From contig JALIZF010001879.1 in assembly GCA_029948255.1 (NCBI GenBank), positions 186,001 to 250,000 of the forward strand: a stretch of DNA of 64,000 nucleotides. Direction: 5' to 3'. This DNA is from Telmatactis stephensoni (Eukaryota > Cnidaria > Anthozoa > Actiniaria > Isophelliidae). The notes under the pieces are model-generated. The model was not told the DNA's origin and searched no databases. It saw only the letters and a list, made by a program, of their open reading frames with translations. Below are positions 56,803 through 64,000 of the stretch, piece after piece; the first letter of the stretch is position 1, and each line of letters begins with the position of its first letter. Position numbers and translations under genes: made by a program.

Positions 56803-59172
56803 CTATTCAAGATCGTGTAAAGTCTCCTTGAAAAACCGAATAATAAAGTAAATACATCGTAATATTTCTAAATTTGGCCCTTTTCTCGCTTCCTTTGACT
56901 TGGGGTCTTTCAAAAGCAGTTTTTTGGGGTCCAACAATGAAATGATCAGTTCTTTCAGCTCCGTAGTCAGCATGTCAGGCCAGAGTTTCTTTCCAAACTG
57001 CGATCTTGTCAATCGTACCGCATCCTCGATCTCTCCCCCCATGAGCCACCACGTAAAGAAGTACAATTCCTTGTCGTAAAATCTCATCACTTCGCCAACA
57101 TATCGCAACGATTTAAGTTTGGCTATGAGACCTCGTTCCGTCTCGTCGATGGCTTTAGAAGCTGGGCTCTCTTCCTCGTCCAACAACTTTGTCTTCGCGC
57201 AGGGTATCTTGGCGATATACCAATCTCCTTCACACTTCTCGAACTGTGATAACACAGAGTTCTCGCGCGAGTTTGGAATGATGGCATCTAAGTCACAAAT
57301 GACGGCGTAAGGGATCCTCAAATCGCGACAAATGGCCGCACCCTTCCACATATTCTTTTTCCCGCCAATGGACAGCACTTTACAGCTTCGTACCGCTTCT
57401 TGAACGAGGCTGAGCTGTTCTTCAGTGAAGTACTGTCTTTGATATTCTGGTTCATGGAAGAGTGTCGCGATGTAGGATTTGTACGATTGCGGGAAAGGTC
57501 CAGGGGATGGGCTTCTCGATCGCGAACCGTATTCCTCGGCATCCGGATCTTTGTGAACTGTAAGTGTCTTATTGCTAGATTCTGTGAGAGCCTTCCATAG
57601 ATCGCTCTGTCCATCATCAAAGAGCCCCAGCAAAGCTTCAATGAAGCGTTTATCACTTTCTCCCTCGACCCAGATAATATGTCTAGAGAAAAAGATTTCT
57701 CGTACTTCGGCCCCACCTATGAATAACAGCTCCCTCTCCGTATATCTGGACGTCACTTTACGTATCTGACAGTAACCGCTCGGCAACAGTTGAAAACGTA
57801 AAATTAGCGTAATCCTGTCGACATCCAGAAGTTCTGGAGAGTGGGACACGGCGATTATGCATTTACGCCTCTTAACGGATTCGCGCATTAGGATATTTCT
57901 TAGGCGTCGAATTTGCAACGGGTGCATCCCGCGGGTTGGCTCGTCTAAGATGATGTTGCGGGATTGAGGATTGACCAATAAGGCAGCAATTATGAAGGCA
58001 GAGAAAACACCCTCGGGTATTCGTCTCATTGTACGTCCTGTCTTTGTATCTATGACTTGAAAACTTTCTCTGGACGAGGACTTGAGATCAAAATTAAAGG
58101 ACAGGGATTTGGTTCCAATGATTTCATGGAAAAGAGAATGAATGTCTTGGAAGTTTCCTGTGGGAAATCCACGCAAAAGATCTGATACTATTATCTTTTT
58201 TAATTCATGATAGTTTGACCAAGCTAGGCCACCAAAACTTGACAATCTTTTGTACGAGTGACGATGGACTGCTGGGTGACTGACAGGGGTACCCTGAGGA
58301 TCTATAGCAACCATATCATCCCTATGCATTATGCTCAAGATACCACCATCTACTTGAGAAGAAAGTTGTGATTGGTCATCTGTTTCCATAGCAACATTAT
58401 TTGGCATGGTAGCCATGGTAACATCTCTTGAGTGTTGTGTTACCATATCATCATAGTGAGCTTGTAGAGTCGAGTCCAGACTACAGCTTGAAGCACTTCT
58501 GGAAAAACTATCACTTACATAAGGAATAGTCACAACATTTATGAGAAATGAATGTTGAGGGACCCAGTCCATTGGGTTAACCCCCCCTGGTAAAGGCTCA
58601 TGAAATCCTGTGACTAGTGTCCCCCCTGATTTGGTCACAACAAATATCCCATCCTCCATGATAATGTACAAGAACTGTGAATTACACAATCTGTCTGCAT
58701 CAACATCGTCAAAGGCTATAGAATACTTGGCTGCACAAGGTACATGTCTGTGGCCAATAAGAACTTGTAATCGTGAAGATGTTGTATTGCTGCAGATCTT
58801 TTTAATTGGCTCTACAAGTGGCTCAGGAATTTTAATCAGTTCATCACAAAACCATGAACTTAAGCCTGCAGACAAACATGGAGTCTGCCCAGCTGCATTA
58901 CCACAAGTATCGCATAATTTCATCAACTCTGTCTTGCTAAAATCAAACTGACAAACTGCTTTGGAAACTCCTAGGTCATTGTATAATACTTCAAAGTCAG
59001 GACCTTCTTCTTGAAGATTACAAGCTGCCTTGATTAGAGCTACCATACTACTCTTGCCACTTGCATTTTCACCAACAAATGTGTAGAAATGGCATCCATC
59101 TTTACCAGATAAGTCAAGTTCATGGCGCCCTTTGAAGATAACATAGTTCTCCACAACAACTCGCCGAAGCAT
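56803..59172 (-). CDS. OLD-family-like nuclease: ABC ATPase plus TOPRIM
   Basis: One uninterrupted frame of 789 residues. The N-terminal ABC/SMC-type ATPase has Walker A GENASGKSS (34-42), a signature-like PEGVF with AFIIAALL (387-397), Walker B NIILDEPT (406-413) and an SHSPE switch with His444. Then comes a TOPRIM domain: WVEGESDKRF (catalytic-type Glu503), SIGGKKNMWK (601-610) and CDLDA (Asp627, Asp629). That order and those motifs are the OLD endonuclease plan, known mainly from bacteria and phages (OLD, Gabija GajA and relatives), where ATP-regulated nicking is used in phage defence. Two regions look inserted: a Ser/Asp/Met-rich stretch (about 220-310) and an Arg-Ser-Pro run (549-559). 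There is no membrane or signal segment. A possible 5' UTR acceptor sits about 35 bases before the ATG. A role in animal DNA repair or immunity is only inference. Confidence 0.85.
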   Translation of the reverse strand: MLRRVVVENYVIFKGRHELDLSGKDGCHFYTFVGENASGKSSMVALIKAACNLQEEGPDFEVLYNDLGVSKAVCQFDFSKTELMKLCDTCGNAAGQTPCLSAGLSSWFCDELIKIPEPLVEPIKKICSNTTSSRLQVLIGHRHVPCAAKYSIAFDDVDADRLCNSQFLYIIMEDGIFVVTKSGGTLVTGFHEPLPGGVNPMDWVPQHSFLINVVTIPYVSDSFSRSASSCSLDSTLQAHYDDMVTQHSRDVTMATMPNNVAMETDDQSQLSSQVDGGILSIMHRDDMVAIDPQGTPVSHPAVHRHSYKRLSSFGGLAWSNYHELKKIIVSDLLRGFPTGNFQDIHSLFHEIIGTKSLSFNFDLKSSSRESFQVIDTKTGRTMRRIPEGVFSAFIIAALLVNPQSRNIILDEPTRGMHPLQIRRLRNILMRESVKRRKCIIAVSHSPELLDVDRITLILRFQLLPSGYCQIRKVTSRYTERELLFIGGAEVREIFFSRHIIWVEGESDKRFIEALLGLFDDGQSDLWKALTESSNKTLTVHKDPDAEEYGSRSRSPSPGPFPQSYKSYIATLFHEPEYQRQYFTEEQLSLVQEAVRSCKVLSIGGKKNMWKGAAICRDLRIPYAVICDLDAIIPNSRENSVLSQFEKCEGDWYIAKIPCAKTKLLDEEESPASKAIDETERGLIAKLKSLRYVGEVMRFYDKELYFFTWWLMGGEIEDAVRLTRSQFGKKLWPDMLTTELKELIISLLDPKKLLLKDPKSKEARKGPNLEILRCIYFIIRFFKETLHDLE

Positions 59173-61333
59173 GCTGGAATTATATGAGCTAGATACTTTT
59201 CACCTAAACTAGAAACAAAAATACACAATTATTTTGAGTGTGATTATGCCATTATCTAATAGTTAAAGAGTGAAAGTTTATGACATCATAGAGTTGCTAT
59301 GCCAACTGCACCACACCTATTCCCATATCAGGCAGATCAGGGATCATATCAGGTTATAAAGGTACGTCATATTATAACCATGGCCCTACTTATAAAACAT
59401 TTTTGATTAACTTAATTCAAATAAATTGGCTTCTAATTATGTTATTATATTATTCAAAGTGTCGATGAAAATGCTGGCCTTTTGCAGTATACACATGAAC
59501 AGTCGATGTACGTATAAGCTGCCAGTACAATCAGCACAAGTTAATCATATCAGATTAGTTTAGTGCCAGCTGGATGACAAATATAACTGTTATTGCTTTA
59601 GTCAAATATCACTTTGCAGTCATATTAACCAAAGCTATACTTACCATTTTACAGAAAAGAGCAAATAAACAGAAAGTTGTCATATGCAAACACGATCATG
59701 TCCCTATCCTGTACATTTTGTTCGTTAGGTCGTTTCTGGTTGCTTTTAAAACGATCTTAAAAAAAAACAGTGTTTTGTTTAGGAGGAGAGTTTGTAGGGT
59801 TCACGTATTACCAATCGATTGATTCAGCCAGCATAATACGGCCACGTTTGCTGAGCTGTTATATCTTGTTCCGTGCGATCCGTGCAAATTCCGTGAATAA
59901 ATATAGAATGTGCTGAGCAGCCAAACACACAGGAAGCCCAATTTCACACGTGGGGTCTTCCCGTCTTATACGTCTGCAGCATGCACGATAGAAACGATTC
60001 ATTGATTAATTAGATCTCCCAAAGAAAAAAGACAAGACCAAAGGTAGAGTTTGTATTAAATTAATAAAAATCTCGTTGGATGTATGTTGGTGGACGTGTA
60101 TAAAGTGGAGAATAATAACAATGACAGGCATATTTTGAGAACTTTTTACTTCTGCTGATACTCTATTAAATCTTAAGCTTAAAATTAAATCAACTTGTTT
60201 TTAACAAATTAAGCTGAAATGTATAATGCAATATGGCACAATACTTTGTTGCAAGAGGGTGGCAAAGGGCTTTGCATGACCAGTAATTGCACCAAAACCA
60301 CTATATGATCAGTGAATGAACCATACAGGATGCTATTTTATAACAAGAATAACCTAAGCATGATTACATCAAAATTTGCCATGTGTTGTCTGATAAGCAC
60401 CAAATTTTCATGGTGTGATCAGTACCCTCCTTGCTACCCTGTCTGCAACAATTGATGTGGCATAGGAAAGGGGCAGATCCTGGATTATCTTCAGGAGAGG
60501 GTGCACCGGCAGTGCACCATCATATAAACTGGAAACTGCTGAGAGAACATTTTGGAAAAATATTGAGAAAAAAGGATTCTTAGTCATCTCAGGAGGGGGT
60601 GCACACCCCTCCCCTAAATCCACCCCTGAAGAACCTTAATTAGTTAAAGGGTATGTGTTTTTGGGAGACTGTGAAATGTCTGATAGTCACTGATATCTTA
60701 ACTTGGTTGTCCATATATTAGTTGACAATCAACCAAAGTGTTGGTTGACTGTTGACAGACTCATAGACAGCCAACCATGGACAGACATATAAGTCAAGAT
60801 AAATGTCAGGTGATTATCTGTCCACAGTTGACCAATATGTACATGTAGTTGACACTGATACTTTACTTACATTCTACAATTACTTATTACCAAAACTGTA
60901 ATGGCCAATCAGTAGTTGATATGTTGGTTTATAGCTGACCAACACACCAGCTGATATCTTGACTCGCGCTACCCATAAAGTACAATACTTGATGCAACTT
61001 AAACCTGCAGCTAATTTTATATCAAATTTCTTTCCTCAGTAGAACTAAATTATAATAATAATTATATTTATCAGCTAATATTTAACATGTTCTTATGAAT
61101 GTTTGTTTGTAGGTACAGGGTGCACAATAGGAAGGAATGGTGGAATCTATATAAGATAGCTACTCCATATACATTGTACGGTATCAATCATTTATAACTT
61201 AATATTTGAGCAATAATATGTAGTCTCTTTTAACTCTTGGCTTAGCATTTGCTACTTGACTGATGGCAGATGTCATCTGGAGGTCCATTCATATGCTTGG
61301 TAGAATTAGGTTTATATCTAACCATTATAATAA
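59173..61333. other. Between the OLD-like gene and WBP2; no gene
   Basis: Should hold the OLD-like promoter and WBP2 3' UTR. A GTGCACCGGCAGTGCACC and GGTGCACACCCC repeat remnant lies at about 60470-60630. Nothing else recognised. Confidence 0.5.
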
Positions 61334-63436
61334 TTAGACATTTTTCTTGTTTTGTGCAGAGTATGGTGGTGGTGGAGGCTGTTGACAAGCAAAAGTAAGG
61401 AGGTAAAAAACTACCTTAAGATTACAACTATTTTTAACAACAAAATTTAGCAAATTTTAGCGAGTTCTTCAAAATCACTAAAACTTGGTACTTGCTTGGT
61501 ACTTGGGTGGTGATTCCTAGTAAAATTATAGGCATTTGCCTTTAATCTCCAACTAGAGAAATTGCTAAATTTTTTATGTAGTCACTAAAAACAGTGACGT
61601 TAAGGCACATGTATATTGTAAATAATTTACATGTGTATATAACCATTTGAGTCATAACATTGTCATCATGATCATCATCAATGATATTATTGCCATCACC
61701 TTCACAACATAATGGTGCAACAAAAGAGGAAATATGCTTGTATCGTCATCATCATAATCATCAACATCATCTTCATCATTATCATATCATATAATTATAT
61801 CCAATATTACCTGATTTGCAGGAACATAGACATTTTGACCAGAACTATAAGCTTCTTGAGCTTTAGCACCTAAAACAATATATTTAATAATTTACTTGAA
61901 TGTGAGTGAAAAGATAATTTACATGGATTTGACATTGTTTGGAGAGAATTTGACAATAGAAATCAATTAATTTTCACAGGAACTGATTAATTTTACCTCC
62001 AGGAAAGTCTGGTGGAGGAGCTGATGGCTGGGCTGATGGTCCTGATTGTCCAGGATAAGGTGGTGGATTTTCCTATGAACAAAAAATAACAACTGGTGTT
62101 ACTATGAGATATCTGACATTCAGAGATTTTGCTGCTACATTGTAGAGTAGAATGCCAGGTGTTTGGAGTAATAATAATAATAATAATATTTATTATTTCT
62201 ATAGCACAAATTCCATGCAAAATTATGATCAAATGCGCTTAGAAGTACAATCATATATGAATAGGAAGTGAGCTAACAGGAAACAATGTGTGATGGATGA
62301 CTACAAGAATAAAATCACAATACATGCAGGTAAACATTTACAAGTAGCATTTTATGCAATATTGAGTACTATCAACTTGTAGCCTATTTGTGTAGCACTT
62401 CTCAGTGAATGGGGAAGCTAAGGGAGAAGGAGAGGAGGGGGAAGGTGTTTCATATTAATACTTACTGGGGGTCTGTAAGGTGGAGGTTGAGCAGCTGAAA
62501 TGCAAAGCAAACGTCTTACTCAGTGGTTGGAATTTCCTCAAAAATGAACCGATCCCATGTTACAATTGTTATTCTCACAAACAATGAAAATATTAATGTC
62601 TATCAGCAACTTTCATGTCTAATCTAAGCAGTAGACTGAATACAAGTCCCTAAATTACAATAATCAACACAAGACCCACATAGCCAGAAAGAGCACATCA
62701 AGCTATACAAAATCCTGAAGTTTAGGGTTAATTGGGTCAACAAATGACTTACAGCCATTCAAAAACTGTAGTCTTCACAAAGAAATTTATGGATTATTGG
62801 GATAGTCACCACATTCCATACATTTCTTTGTGGGCCTTGTGTTGATTATCATAATTCAGGGACTTATATCCAGTGCTGTGCCCAGACATGAAGGTCATAA
62901 ATATTGTAAAAAGTATTATATACATCAAAGAATTATCATAACTATAGTTACTAAATAAATCAAAAGTGGCATTACCATAGTAGCCAGCTGGAGGAGGTGG
63001 ACCATAGTATCCTGGCTGGGGTGGTGGAGGACCATAATATCCTGGCTGGGGAGGGGGAGCGTAGGGAGATTGGTAAGGTGGTCCATTGTAGTATCCTGGC
63101 TGTGGGGGTGGTTGTGGGTTGTTGTAGATACCAAATGCTTGCTGGCCTGCTGGGGGCATAGGGTGGGATCCTGGTCTGTTTGCTGCAAGAAAAAATGTTA
63201 TCATAATAAATCAGATTAAGTATGTTGTATGTAGGTTGCATCTTATCTTTTATGGTATTATAATAATTTGTGAAACTCATGCAGTCTTGTCATTCTGTAG
63301 GACAAATGCATTGTGCAAGTATGACGATTATTATCAACCATACCTGTTTGGACGGCCTGTCTGAAGTGTTCAGCAAACTCTATTGCACCACCACTGTTGA
63401 AAGTAATATTGAACGTCCCTCTTCCTTGCCAGTTAC
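61334..63436 (-). CDS. WBP2: WBP2 (WW domain-binding protein 2), 3' part
   Basis: Minus-strand exons 63436-63344, 63182-62976, 62494-62466, 62072-61997, 61869-61811, 61378-61334; all GT-AG and in phase, ending in TAA. The first visible exon holds the end of the GRAM-like domain (TFNITFNSGGAIEFAEHFRQ, matching the TFTAGGAIEF block of vertebrate WBP2). Then comes a proline-rich tail with QPGYYGPP repeats and three PPxY motifs (PPPYRPP, NPPPYPG, PPPPYS), followed by a SGQNVYVP segment as in vertebrates. WBP2 binds WW-domain proteins such as YAP and Nedd4-type ligases through PPxY. The N-terminal GRAM exons are missing because the gene continues past the right edge. Confidence 0.92.
62160..62200. 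repeat. (AAT)n microsatellite at a LINE-like end
   Basis: AATAATAATAAT followed by ATTTATTATTTCTATAGCAC, resembling the 3' end style of the LINE at 17880. In a WBP2 intron. Confidence 0.6.
62695..62880. repeat. Diverged relative of the 24263-24667 palindrome
   Basis: Shares AAAATCC-GAAGTTT, TTACAGCC-TTC, ACAAAGAAAT-TATGG and its mirror. In the WBP2 intron before the proline-rich exon in minus-strand order. Confidence 0.6.
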
Positions 63437-64000
63437 CTGCATTAGAGAGTTAGCAGCAGTATGATTATGTCATGGTTTAACTTTCTTCCATTGGTTCAAA
63501 TTTATAAGGTTAGTTTTTGGCTTAATGGTGGGCAGATGTACATAAATTATTTAGAAATATGTACTCAATTTTATATCAATTCAAAGACTAATTCAATTTT
63601 GAATTCAGTTTAAACAATGAACTAAAAAAATAAATAAAACAGTAGAGTTATGAAGTTTCAATATTGTTGTGAGAAATCTTTTCAAATCTTTATCATGGTG
63701 ATTGTCATCATCAACATATATATACATGTAGTAAGGTAAAGTATTTATTTAATAAGCATGGTAGCCTATTTAGCAACTAGGTTAATATCCTGAGTGGCCC
63801 TGCATATAAACAACTTAACTAGTACACTGGGTTTTTTATGCTTTTTTTACTGTTTTTTTTTTTACTGTTTTTTTTACTGGGTTTTTTTACTGGAGTTTTT
63901 TACTGTTTTTTTTTTTTTACTGTTTTTTTTTTTTACTGGGTTATTTTTACTGTTTTTTGTTTTGTTTTTGTTTTTGAAATAGGAGCATGGCTTTGAAAAA
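63437..64000. other. WBP2 intron with (TTTTTACTG)n tract
   Basis: No exon of the GRAM domain seen. A T-rich repeat with ACTG spacers occupies about 63838-63975. Confidence 0.5.

Noticed and set aside
1..64000. CRISPR arrays or bacterial operons
   Set aside because: No spacer-repeat array; genes are intron-split and eukaryotic. The OLD-like gene has no nearby partner such as a GajB-type helicase.

Overview
This is a window of animal nuclear DNA, most likely from an anthozoan cnidarian and probably a stony coral. Genes are split by short introns with GT-AG borders. The density of short palindromic repeats is very high. A tandem family encodes small secreted proteins with PAN/apple, EGF and fibrinogen-like parts, resembling coral skeletal-matrix and secreted proteins. 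I cannot name the species.

Layout. (1) 1-38.6 kb holds four + strand members of that secreted family: A (last exon only, 675-951), B (6074-9436), C (11996-16384) and D (35133-38541). Six coding exons with the same phases can be traced in B, C and D. B has a degenerate EGF exon, C carries a broken extra exon 5, and D has a one-base deletion in its signal-peptide exon. The upstream regions of B and D share a TATA-like box and an apparent non-coding first exon; C keeps only part of it. (2) 17.9-31.6 kb is an insertion-rich block between C and D. It contains a LINE 3' end, a truncated Ty3/gypsy pol gene, two apparently identical 2,062-bp copies of an unrecognised element, and a two-exon LicD/fukutin-like membrane protein gene (24788-30658, minus) whose 4.9-kb intron has filled with repeats. 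(3) 38.6-43.1 kb contains a pentanucleotide satellite and a 1.8-kb near-perfect palindrome between TTAA sites, with a tiny very basic ORF in its spacer. (4) 43.8-55.0 kb is the complete RNA polymerase I factor RRN3. I could assemble 22 coding exons giving 628 residues with all phases consistent. Its introns contain SINEs, MITEs and microsatellites. (5) 56.8-59.2 kb is a single-exon minus-strand gene of 789 residues with an ABC ATPase followed by a TOPRIM domain. This is the OLD nuclease architecture best known from bacterial phage defence, and it is the most unusual gene here. (6) 61.3-63.4 kb is the 3' part of WBP2 (minus); its N-terminal exons lie beyond the right edge.

RRN3 and the OLD-like gene are convergent, while WBP2 and the OLD-like gene point the same way. 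I see no operon-like functional link. The secreted array looks like a young, still recombining family. RRN3 and WBP2 are ordinary conserved animal genes. The OLD-like nuclease, lacking coding introns beside a 22-exon neighbour, is the best candidate for an undescribed system.
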